Shown here: positions 37,295-46,738 of the stretch, piece by piece | Position numbering within the stretch: position 1 is the stretch's first letter | Layout of the letters: each line of letters opens with the position of its first letter | Assembly (NCBI GenBank): GCA_001931905.2 | Contig: MSJI02000721.1 | Span: 99,534-163,533, forward strand | DNA: 64,000 bases | DNA from: Cladosporium sp. IMV 00045 | Taxonomy: Eukaryota; Ascomycota; Dothideomycetes; Cladosporiales; Cladosporiaceae | Reading direction: 5' to 3' | The notes under the pieces: model-generated | Databases searched by the model: none | Told to the model about the DNA's origin: nothing | What the model saw: only the letters and a program-made list of their open reading frames with translations | Translations under genes and position numbers: made by a program

Positions 37295-38047
37295 GGCATC
37301 AGTCCACCATGCTTGATTTCCAGCAACTTGTCCAGTCTTTCAGCAATTGGTCAATACAAGTCCTGGATTATCACATCACCACAAAACGAGCGCAGCTTTT
37401 GCTTCGCAGCTCCAAAAACTTTGCACATGGCTTTTCATTTTCACTTTGCTGTTGGCTTTGAACCTCACTTTTTCTTTTGCTTTTGCCACGAGTCTTTATT
37501 TGAAAAAAACGACCCGATGATACGAGACTCACGATCGCAACACGCTCAGAGGGTCATATCAGCACCCTGTGGCGGTTGTTAGGAAAGAACAGAACTCTTT
37601 ACTTTACGATAGCCATGACAAAATGCAAAGTAATTCATGCTCTTCAATTGATGTTTCCCATACAAGTCGCTGGCATCCTATTACTGCTGCTGCCACTCTT
37701 CACTTGATTGTTACGTGAATGACTAGTCCATCCTTGATCTGGCATAGCCCATGGCTTCATTTGCGCCAACGTCGTCGACTGCTGCATCCGCTGGAGATAA
37801 GTTCAGAGACGTCTGCGCACTCAAAAACAATTGAAGATACAACACGCTTCTCATCATCCGTAGTTACATCGCGATGTGGTTGCGTGAATTGCACCCACTT
37901 TCACACTTGGGCAATAAACGAAAAGTCCCGGACTTCATATCACAGTCAAAGGTTGTATTGTGAAGAAGACTCAAACATGATAGAGTTCATTAAGAAAAAG
38001 ACCGCATGATGCCGCGTTGCAGAACCATTATCTCGACAGTCTCTCCT
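37295..38047. other. Intergenic, convergent 3' ends
   Basis: About 750 bases with T-rich and A-rich patches (TTTTCTTTTGCTTTTG near 37470). No gene was seen. Confidence 0.5.
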
Positions 38048-38674
38048 TCAAGCACCCTTCAACTCGTACCTAGCCTTGCGCAATTCCTCCAAGTCCACAG
38101 GTGCGAGCTGTTGCCGCACGAACATCGTGAGGAAGAACACGACTGTGATTTGACATTAGAATTGAAGACAAAGGTCAACAAGTTTCAATTTAGAAGACTT
38201 ACCAGCAGGCAACCCCGTCCAAGCAGCCTCTTCCGCTCTCCCCACAAACCACCCCTCTCCAGCGACAAGCGCAAGCATCCCTGCCAGACTCGCTCCGAGA
38301 ATGATTAAATGCCGTTCTGTCGGCTTTACAGCCCGACTCTCACCAGAAGAAACGTAGAGCGATCGCACCCCATGACGACCCGGCTTCAAGATAGGGTGGA
38401 AGTAAAGCACGTAAGCCGCGAGGGCGGGAGAGGCGATGCTGAGTATGGCAATCAAGGCTAAACCAGCACTTGAGGAGTTGAAGAGGCTAGGCGTGTAAAC
38501 TATCGAGGTGAGGCATGGGAGAGCCAAGAAGAGGTGTCGATAAAGGGTGTTTGTGGCGTCGTCTTGGGCTTTGAGCGTATTGAGAAGCTCTTCTTGGTGT
38601 TCTTCGTCGAGATCCGGTGGGTCGTCTGAGTCGGAGGGGTAGTGGAATGTGCGGCGTAGGCGTGTTGTCGCCAT
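38048..38674 (-). CDS. Small two-to-four-helix membrane protein, conserved-type fungal hypothetical
   Basis: Two exons, 38674-38203 and 38142-38048, give 188 aa. The intron (GTAAGT...CAG) joins TGLPAVVFFLTMFVRQQLAP and the protein ends with VDLEELRKARYELKGA. Without splicing the ORF would end 18 residues later in a poor sequence, so the spliced form is preferred. Hydrophobic segments lie at about residues 47-62, 68-90, 122-138 and 158-168. The N-terminal 40 residues are acidic and cytosolic-looking. The short charged C-terminal helix after a final membrane span is typical of ER or Golgi small proteins. I do not recognise the family. It is divergent from SWC4 with 280 bases between the starts. 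Confidence 0.75.
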
Positions 38675-38954
38675 GATTCAAGTGGTGTTTCGTTTCTATC
38701 TAGACGTGTTGTCTCCGTCGTTTGTGAATCTGGATGCCTTGAAGTGCCATGGTATGTGGCTTGGACTTTGACTTTCGCCAAGTCGGCGCTCATGTGGCTG
38801 AGGCAAAGTTGGGCTTGCGGCGGGCAAACCGCGACGACGTGAACATTGCCATCAAGAAATATCAAATAACGCGTTTCTGACGGCCTGGAAGTTCTTGAAA
38901 TACCACTGGATTCACTCCCGCATATACGAGACCGCTTGACAGGAATTTTGGAGG
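38675..38954. promoter_or_regulatory. Shared promoter, small membrane protein / SWC4
   Basis: A 280-base gap between two divergent start codons, so both promoters must be here. No named motif was recognised. Confidence 0.45.
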
Positions 38955-40166
38955 ATGGCGGCGGCTGAAAAGCGCTCTTCTGCAGCGCCAGTGCGGTCTT
39001 TCAAGCGCGCCCGCGTCTCACGCCCGCCAGCTCACTGGGAGCAGACGTCCACTGGAAACCGACCTGATTTGCCTCTACTCAAGCACTGGCAAAAGGCTGC
39101 AACCGAAACCCCTTCATTTGCAAAATACAATGTCGAGCTTCACGTCCCGGAATTCAGCGATGCGCAATACGATGAACACCTCAAGGACCCTGGTTGGAGC
39201 CTCGAGGAGACCCGCTATCTTGTCGACACTTACAAGGAGTGCAACGGCAAATGGACTGTCATCGTTGACCGCTACGACAAACCGGAAAGGACTATGGAAG
39301 ACCTCAAAGCGCGCTTCTACACCGTATCCGCCGTGACGCTGCAGATTCAAACTCCCATTCAGTCCATGACCGCGCCACAGTACAAACTGTACGAGACTCT
39401 CAAGGACTTCGACCCCAAGCGAGAAATGTCGCGGAAACGCCTGGCAGAAGGCCACCTGCATCGCAAAAAGGACGAAGTCGACGAAGAGGCCGTCCTGCTC
39501 GCCGAGTTGCAGCGAATCATGGCCAACCAGGAATCCCTCGACAGCTTGCGGGAAGACCTCAGAAAGCGACTGGACTACCCCAAAGCAAACACCAACAGCT
39601 ACGCATACTCCACCTCGCAGGCACTGCACACTCTTTGGCAGCAGCTCGTTAACGCCGACCGCATGCGCAAGACCCAACGCCTCCGCCCCGTCGCCACAGG
39701 CCAAGCCGCCACCTCCGTCGAAGGCTCTGGCGCAACCCAAACACCCGCGTCCGCCACCACCGCACGCCCTCGCGAATCAAACGCCGGCAGCGCCACGCAA
39801 CAGCACGAACCCTCACCCTCAAGCAACACCAAGCTATCGGAGAAAGACAAGCGCCGCTTCGGCGTGCTGGAAATCGGGCCTGGCGAGAAACTGCCGAGCG
39901 GCATCTCCTTCGCCTCCGACAAGCTGTCCAAACCGCGCATCGCCAAAAGCAGCGTGCAGACGGAGAAGATCGCGTCCATCCTCGCGCACATTGGCGTGCC
40001 GGACCTGATCCCTCTGCCCACTGCGCCTGTGATTGAGGCTTTCGACTCGCTCATGGGGAAGTTGCATACGCTGCTTGATATGCGCAAGGTGGCGGAGAAG
40101 GAGGAGCAGGAGTTGAAGGTCAGGGAGGCTGAGGCTGCGGCTGCGACGCAGGTTAAGAGTGAGTAG
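38955..40166 (+). CDS. SWC4: SWR1-complex protein 4 (DMAP1 homologue)
   Basis: Single-exon gene, 403 aa. Swc4 is a subunit of SWR1 (H2A.Z deposition) and NuA4 (histone acetylation). The SANT/Myb-like domain is at about residues 70-125: DPGWSLEETRYLVDTYKECN then GKWTVIVDRYD. Upstream, LLKHWQKA is the family's L-x-H-W block, and downstream the PKREMSRKRLAEGHLHRKKD segment and a coiled region (LLAELQRIMANQESLDSLRE) fit DMAP1. The C-terminal TEKIASILAHIGVPDLIPLP and a Lys-rich helix also match. The protein is shorter than many Swc4 proteins: the usual N-terminal block of about 50-60 residues is reduced to MAAAEKRSSAAPVRSFKRAR. The neighbour 280 bases upstream leaves little room for another exon. 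Confidence 0.9.
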   Translation: MAAAEKRSSAAPVRSFKRARVSRPPAHWEQTSTGNRPDLPLLKHWQKAATETPSFAKYNVELHVPEFSDAQYDEHLKDPGWSLEETRYLVDTYKECNGKWTVIVDRYDKPERTMEDLKARFYTVSAVTLQIQTPIQSMTAPQYKLYETLKDFDPKREMSRKRLAEGHLHRKKDEVDEEAVLLAELQRIMANQESLDSLREDLRKRLDYPKANTNSYAYSTSQALHTLWQQLVNADRMRKTQRLRPVATGQAATSVEGSGATQTPASATTARPRESNAGSATQQHEPSPSSNTKLSEKDKRRFGVLEIGPGEKLPSGISFASDKLSKPRIAKSSVQTEKIASILAHIGVPDLIPLPTAPVIEAFDSLMGKLHTLLDMRKVAEKEEQELKVREAEAAAATQVKSE

Positions 40167-40509
40167 GGTGTGGGTTTGTTGAGGTTGAGATCCTTTTAGC
40201 GAGGCGTTATTGGTATTCCATTTGCGGGAAAGTCTGGGTTGCGCCAGACATGTATATATTATTCAGCACCAGTACTTCTTTCACACCTTGATGTTTTCGG
40301 TGGCTGTCATCAAAACATGTGTCACTCCCCTCTATGCATTTCGGAGAACGCATCCTTAATGCACGTCTTGGGTGTAAAATTGTCATAAGACGAGATCTAT
40401 ATCTAGTAATAATGATAATACAAGCGCTCAACGCTCACCAAAACCAGCCCAAAGGAAAAGGAAAAGCATATCCCCAAAACAGAAGAAACCCAACTCTTCC
40501 TCACATCGC
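40167..40509. other. Intergenic, convergent 3' ends
   Basis: About 340 bases between SWC4 and RCF2. AT-rich; no gene was seen. Confidence 0.5.
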
Positions 40510-41231
40510 CTACACCTTCCTCACCTCCCTCCCCCTCTCCCTCATCCTCTCCTCCTCCGCCTCAACCATATCCATCCACTGATCCTTATCCGTCAACTTC
40601 CTGACCTCCTTCGTCACACTGCCCGACCCATCCTTCGCCCGCGCACTCTTCATGTCCGCGCCCTCCAGCGCCAAACTCGCAATCACGACCGCCATCGTCA
40701 GGCCCTGCGCGTACACACGCGCCTGCACGAGCTTCTGCGCCGTGTTCATCGGGCTGCGGCTCACGAGCGCGAACGCCGTGCCCATGCTCGCCACCCATGA
40801 GCCGAAGATGATCGAGTAGCGGTTCTCGTGCGCCCAGATCATGGCTTTTTCGCTGCTCGTTCGTTGGAGCTGCGCTTCGTGCGCTTCGAGCGCTTGTTGG
40901 CGCTCGTTGTGGTATTGGCGGTCGGGGTGTTGGGTTGCTTCGTAGGCGCGGCCGGAGCGGTCGGCTGCGATGATGGCGGCGAAGGAGCCGGTGGAGCAGG
41001 CCAGGAAGACTTTGAAGGGGAGGGTGAGGTTGCGGATGAGGGTGTAGCGTTTCGCGGCGCCGTAGACGCCTGCTGTGCCGGCCGCGAGGCCGACGAGGCC
41101 GCCTATTGTGCCGCCTTTGACGGTTTCGCTGGGAGGGTTGTTAGGTGGGTGGGTTGGTTGGGGAGTTTGAGAGGTGAGGGAGGGACGTACGCGTAGAATC
41201 TGGACTCGTCTTCGGGCGTGAGGAGCTTCAT
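40510..41231 (-). CDS. RCF2: Respiratory supercomplex factor 2-like HIG1-domain protein
   Basis: Two exons, 41231-41191 and 41128-40510, give 219 aa. The 62-base intron (GTACGT...CAG) joins MKLLTPEDESRFYAETVKGG, which mirrors the yeast Rcf2 start MKILTEEE...LKGG. Rcf2 is an inner-membrane protein that helps cytochrome bc1-oxidase supercomplexes form. The HIG1 region (about 115-185) contains YSIIFGSWVASMGTAFALVS, a short loop with MNTAQKLVQARVYAQGLTM, and a second helix. An N-terminal Gly-rich membrane segment (GLVGLAAGTAGVYG) is also as in Rcf2. The C-terminal tail is acidic and Arg-rich. A longer unspliced minus ORF to 41418 exists but begins with intron and UTR sequence. Confidence 0.92.
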
Positions 41232-42385
41232 GTTGGGCTGTTTCTGGTTGCTGTTGTCTTGTTTTGAGAGGTTGTATAGCTATGCTATTGCTTGGGTGAT
41301 GACGGCAGGATGGTGATCGCGTGAGCAAGGTGAGGTGGTATGCAACGGTGAAGTGAAGTGAAGTGGATCGAATGGCAATAGATTGGAACCAGGGTATATG
41401 TATATTAACAATGACCAACGGAAGAAAAGGAAACGGAACGAAGGATTACTTCTCCAAGGCGTAGGAGGTATGTAACTACAGTAGTGAAGGTTATTATTAC
41501 CTGCTGATTAGACGAAACACGCGAGCACGGAGCATTTGCGGTCGAGAGCGGTGCTCCGGCGGAAGAAGCGTGAGGTGGAAGACATCATACCTCACATGCA
41601 TCTCAAGGATTCGCTTGCAAGAGGCAAAAAAGTGCAGCTTTCCCACGCTTCCTTTCCACAAACGGGGATCTTTCGCCCATGTCCGATGGCAGGATTGGTG
41701 AGCTTGCCGAGTATCAGCCGTTTGAAGTTGGCCCATCATGCTCGCAGCGGTGTTTGAAAAGTGGAGATGCCTTGATTTGGCTAGCGAGGGCGAGAGACGT
41801 CGACGACAACCTTTCCGATACACTGGATGTCGAGATGTCATGTCGCAGCATACAGCTTTTTGCTGAGATACAGCGGGAGTCGTAGGCGGAGCGATTGCAA
41901 GTGAGCTCACAATCTGGAATCTTCGACAGATATCACTCTCCAAGTCCGAATCGCAACCCTGGACGATGCGAAGGTTATGCTCGATGGGCCAATATCACGC
42001 TGTCTGATTTACGAAGACTTACGAATGCCATCAAATGCTCATTGATTGATTGCTACGCGGTCTACTGTGAATTGATAGGGCACGGCCTTGCAGCAATCGC
42101 CGCCGCACCATAAGCCAGAATGACTGCATCACCCCTGCACGAGCTGCAGAAGACAACGACGACTACCTCGGACAACGTCAAAGTGGTTTGATCACGGCGT
42201 TTGGACAATATCTGCAGCTCTGAAGCTCTGAAGCTCCGGAATCAGACGGCATCAGCAACAACAGCATGTATATATGTCAGCTATTCGATGCAATGGACAG
42301 CCATATCTCCATTCAGCAACATCAATAACTTCCTCGCTTCACTTAGCAACTCAACTCGCCTCTCAAACCATCATCACCAACCAAA
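41232..42385. other. Intergenic, divergent promoters of RCF2 and cyanide hydratase
   Basis: About 1.15 kb. A 148-codon minus ORF (41497-41943) has no domain features. No RNA gene was seen. The last 80 bases before the cyanide hydratase ATG are C/A/T-rich, ending ACCAAAATGG, a good fungal start context. Confidence 0.5.
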
Positions 42386-43521
42386 ATGGCCCCTCTCTTC
42401 ACCAAGTACAAGGCTGCCGCCGTCAACGCCGAGCCCGGTTGGCTCGATCTTGAGCTTTCCGTCGAGAAGACTATCCACTGGATCAATGAAGCCGGCAAGA
42501 ATGGCTGCAAGCTCATTGCTTTCCCTGAGCTCTGTAAGGCAGCATCGTGATGGAGGGTTAACGATACATTCACAAATTCTGATTTCAATCTCTAGGGATC
42601 CCCGGCTACCCTTACTGGATGTGGCGCGTCAACTACCAGGAAAGCCTGCCGCTGTTGAAGAAGTACAGGGAGAACAGTCTTCCCTCTGACTCCCCTCAGA
42701 TGCACCGCATCCGCGCCGCAGCGAAAAACAACTCCATCTTCGTCTCCCTTGGCTACTCTGAGGTCGACCTCAACAGCCTCTACACCACCCAGGTCATGAT
42801 CGACCCGACCGGCAACGTCATCAACCACCGCCGGAAGATCCGCGCCACTCACGTCGAGCGCCTCGTCTTCGGCGACGGCACTGGCGACACCACGAACATG
42901 GTCATGGACACCGAGATCGGCCGCATCGGCCACCTCAACTGCTGGGAGAACATGAACCCCTTCCTCAAATCCTACGCCGTCTCACAGGGCGAGCAAGTCC
43001 ACATCGCCGGCTGGCCTCTCTACCCGCATGCTTCGACTCTCAAGTACCCGGACCCGTACACCAACATCAGCGACGCCAACTCCGACATCGTCACGCCCGC
43101 GTACGCCATCGAGACGGCCTCGTTCACCCTCGCGCCTTTCCAGATGATTTCCGCCGCTGGTGTTGCCCTACAGACCCCTCCCGGCAAAACACCGGAGGAC
43201 AACAGGATCTACAACGGCAACACTCGCATCTACGGCCCTGACGGCCAGAGCTTGATCGAGAAGCCGGCCGAGGATTTCGAGGGCCTCATCTATGTCGACA
43301 TTGACCTCGACGAGACTCACCTCAGCAAGGCGCTCAACGACTTCGGCGGCCACTACATGCGTCCGGACTTGCTCCGTCTTGTCGTCGATACTGACCGTAA
43401 GAGTGCTGTCAGCAAGGTCAACGGCTCTGGTACTCATGTGGTTGAGAGGACGATTGATCGTGTTGGGCTGAGCAAGACACTGAGTGAGATTGAGGCCGCT
43501 GGTGAGGCAAACAAGGAGTAG
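42386..43521 (+). CDS. CHT: Cyanide hydratase (nitrilase superfamily)
   Basis: Two exons, 42386-42533 and 42596-43521, give 357 aa. The 62-base intron (GTAAGG...TAG) restores [20 protein letters not shown], the block that marks fungal cyanide hydratases. The enzyme adds water to HCN, forming formamide. The nitrilase triad is complete: Glu48 in FPELW, Lys130 in [11 protein letters not shown], Cys165 in [28 protein letters not shown] and the C-terminal [14 protein letters not shown] also match; these enzymes form helical filaments. Length equals characterised cyanide hydratases (about 355-370 aa). Related fungal nitrilases share the fold, so a nitrilase with another substrate cannot be excluded, but the [10 protein letters not shown] segment favours cyanide. 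A Zn2Cys6 factor lies 530 bases downstream on the same strand. Confidence 0.92.
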
Positions 43522-43527
43522 GATTTA

Positions 43528-43810
43528 GTTTTACTCTGTTTGGCGCGTGTACGATAGATTACTCATCCACTCTTTTATGGCTGCTTTGATTGAAATATAT
43601 CATGTTGACAAGATCGAGTTCAAGAGCGAGCATTGTTCGGTCGTGATTGCAATTACTAAGAAAAAGAATTAACTGTACTCTGTTTGACGCATGTACGAGA
43701 GATCACTCATCTATCCCGTTATTCCTGCTCTGATTACAGTTTCTGGCGTTGATAGGCATGAGCCTCGTTCCATTGTAGTTGCAATCGTTGAGAAAATGAT
43801 CAAGAAAACA
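43528..43810 (+). repeat. Diverged tandem duplication downstream of cyanide hydratase
   Basis: A segment of about 144 bases starting near ACTCTGTTTGGCGCGTGTAC (43533) recurs near ACTCTGTTTGACGCATGTAC (43677). Both contain a GTACGA(T/G)AGAT-ACTCATC stretch, a GTTGAC/GTTGAT stretch and a TTGCAAT motif at matching distances. A third partial match (CATGTACGATGATCACTCAT) lies near 43890. The first copy begins within ten bases after the stop codon. Confidence 0.6.
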
Positions 43811-44054
43811 AGATAGATGTTGTCTCTAATTTAGAGAATATCATATATTGTCTCCGCTAAATCTACAATGTTTGCGATAAAATCTCTATCTCATGTACGA
43901 TGATCACTCATGTTCTGATGTGAACTCAGTCCCCCACGTGTGGCGTCGCAGCGAGATTTCTCTGCCCCACAGCCTACCGTTTCACGATCGCCTTTTATCT
44001 CTTCCACTTCACGACTACCACTTCTTCGCACCTGATCACTCTCTAGATTTCCAC

Positions 44055-46738
44055 ATGTCATCAAAAGTCATCAAACCCACACCTGCACGTCCTGTAAAAC
44101 TAGCGTGCACCTCTTGGTATGCCTGTCCTCCAAAGCTCGGCTGGGACGGATTCGTGAAGTCTCGTCTGTCAGCACGAACCTAGCTGCTGACTATTTGGCT
44201 TTTTAGTCGCGCGATACGTGCCAAATGCGACGGCACTGAGCCTTGTAGCAGGGTATTGGCGTTTCCGATGCGATAAAATCGTGATGATCACTCTTGCTGA
44301 TTGCGTCTAGTGCGTTGAGAAACAATGCGCCTGCTTCTACGTCAAGAGCCGGCGCGGAGGGGCCCGATATCCTCGCTCCAAGACGACAGCGTCAACGAGC
44401 AATCCTACACAGCGTGATAGTCCTAGCATACAGTACTGGCAGTCTAGTGGTGACAGATCATGGAACTGTAAGTCTTTCCCAACATCTCATGTGCCTTCTA
44501 CACTGACTCTGCGACATAGCACAAATTTCGGCGATGGCCTCGCCTGGCTCTGGCCTATTGCATCTAGACGACTCGATGTTTGCCTTGAATCCTGGATGTT
44601 GTGCAGTTCCTACACAGATGGGTCCCACGAGTAACTCGAGCTCACAGTCGATGTCTCCCGAAACACAGCAGTCGTATCCTCAGAGCTTCGAACCGGGCAG
44701 GGCAGATGATCCTTTGCGCACCTACCATTCGGACCAGGCATTGTGAGTTGCCGAAGTGGATTTTGCAACACTTGCGGGTTTATATGCTAACCTGCCGTTG
44801 AGGCTTGATGCCTACTATCGCTGGATACACATATATTTACCCATCCTACCGCCTCCGCCTGCGACGGACTCTTCACTAGACACATCAACATCCGCGACCC
44901 TAGACCAGCACGAGAACAACTCAACAGGAAGCGTACCAGCATCACCCCTGCGGCTAGCTCTCTCCGCCATCTTCGCTTTAATTCCACACCCAAACGTCTC
45001 CAACCCCTCACGCCCTTCCTACGTAGCTCTACGCCGCAAAGCCGCCCACCGCTTCGCCCAGCAAAGTCTCGCTCTGATTGAAGACGAAACTGAGATGCCG
45101 CAAGACCTGTCACCTTCCGTGGCCCTCGCACACACGACTTCAACGCCAGAGCGTCCTTCCTTGCACCCGGATGTGCCCGTTGAGCTCGAGAGTGTGCTCG
45201 CACTTTGCGTTCTGGCGGTCTATGAGTATTCGCAGCGGGGCAATATCCGCAAGATGCAAGATCGCGCGGGCCAGGCGCTTGTTGCGGCTATGGGCATGTC
45301 TTTGCATTGTTTGGGAAAGGATGAAGGTCGGTATGCGGAGGCGAAGAGGAGGGCTTGGTGGATGACGGTGAGCTTTTATGAAGCAAGAAAATCTTTGATG
45401 CAGTGCTAATTTGTGACTAGTATATCTGTTCATGCCAGTCTTCGATTGCTAGCTGTACGGTATGTATTAGTTCATTTTCACATCTGTGAGAGGAATGGAA
45501 CTGACATGGACAGGAACCCACTCTTCTGCCAAATGATAGGCGATTCACAACGAGCTATCCGAAGATGGATGATTCACACGTGAGTGTAAGGTGCTTTACT
45601 TTACATTACAGCCTACTGACATATATCACTCAGGTCTGGCAACTGTACATCGAATCACAACAAGCCATCTTATCAGCCACGCAGTTCGTGATGGAAATGA
45701 ACCAATACGTCAAAGACCCTCAGCAGCATTCCTTGCCTTTGGAGAGAATGCGAAGTCTCCACAAGCATATTGATGAGCTCATCACGTTCTCGAATGAAGA
45801 GCCGCTTGCACATACACAGCATTCTATCGACTCGGAAGCCACGGCTGCTCGAGCACTACGATGCATGTCGATAGTGAAGCTGAATAGGTGTGTTCCATTC
45901 CAGTGAAACCAGGACTGTCATCGTTGATACTGACCACGTTACCACTCGCAGCGCCCGTATCAAACTGCACAGATACAGCGCCTTCTCAGACATCCCAGTT
46001 TTCACGAAACGCTACTGCGACCTCAAACAAGCGCCCTCAAACCTCGACCTAGGCTTCGTCGACGACCTAGTCCAATGGCTCACATCCTGCGCATGCGACC
46101 AATCTCAACCCCAATCACTAGAAAACAACAACCTCCCCTCAACACCATCATCCTCAACAGACCAACCAACAGACCCAGCGAACTCGACCACCCTCCCCTT
46201 CACGAAACACGAATCTTCCCTCCTCTGCCTAACTTCCGCTTTAACAATCGCTCGCGCTTTCGAATCCCTCCCCTACCCAACCCCCTCACCTCCCACCAAC
46301 CCCGCCACAAGAACGACCAACCAAACAATCCCCCGCACCCTCCCCTCCTTCGCCTGCTGCGCTATGCAAGCCGCCTACGCCCTACTCATGGTCTGCAACC
46401 AAGCTTGGGCAATGCAGAGTACCGGCGCTATGATCTTGCAGGTTGATCATTCGAGTCATCAGCACCATCAGGAGTCGTGTAATGGCTGCAATGGCGGCGG
46501 AACTGCCACGCAGCCGGCGAAATTGCTCGCGCAGTGCGAGCAGGGCTTGTATAGCATTTTGGGCACGTTGGAGAATTATTCGGTGGCTTTTGAGGCAATT
46601 GCTGGGATGAGAGGCGAGTTTATCTGAATGTGGTTTTGTTGGCTTGTTTTGGGTTGTGGTTGCTAACTTTGATGTTCTCTAGACCAGGTTCGGGAAGCGA
46701 TTGATGGGTTTGCTGGGCTTTTTGCTGGGAATATATGA
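44055..46738 (+). CDS. Zn(II)2Cys6 transcription factor, fungal-specific
   Basis: A ten-exon model gives 709 aa: 44055-44116, 44207-44252, 44311-44467, 44520-44742, 44803-45367, 45421-45459, 45514-45579, 45634-45887, 45952-46613, 46683-46738. The zinc cluster (residues about 18-45) crosses two introns: C-x2-C-x6-C-x5-C-x2-C-x6-C in ACTSCRAIRAKCDGTEPC then SRCVEKQCACFY. The middle homology region is clear: LDAYYRWIHIYLPILP, RRAWWMTYICSCQSSIAS, ILSATQFVMEMNQY and KLNSARIKLHRYSAFSDIPV. The C-terminus is RDQVREAIDGFAGLFAGNI. Intron 4 removes a TGA at 44744 and has a TGCTAAC branch point. The last intron has a GC donor (separate finding). An upstream in-frame ATG at 43893 is less likely. Binding target is unknown; the adjacent cyanide hydratase is a candidate. 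Confidence 0.87.

Noticed and set aside
44744..44746. In-frame TGA in the Zn2Cys6 gene as a disabling mutation
   Set aside because: It lies inside a 60-base intron with GTGAGT donor and TGCTAAC branch point; splicing joins the family sequence in frame.
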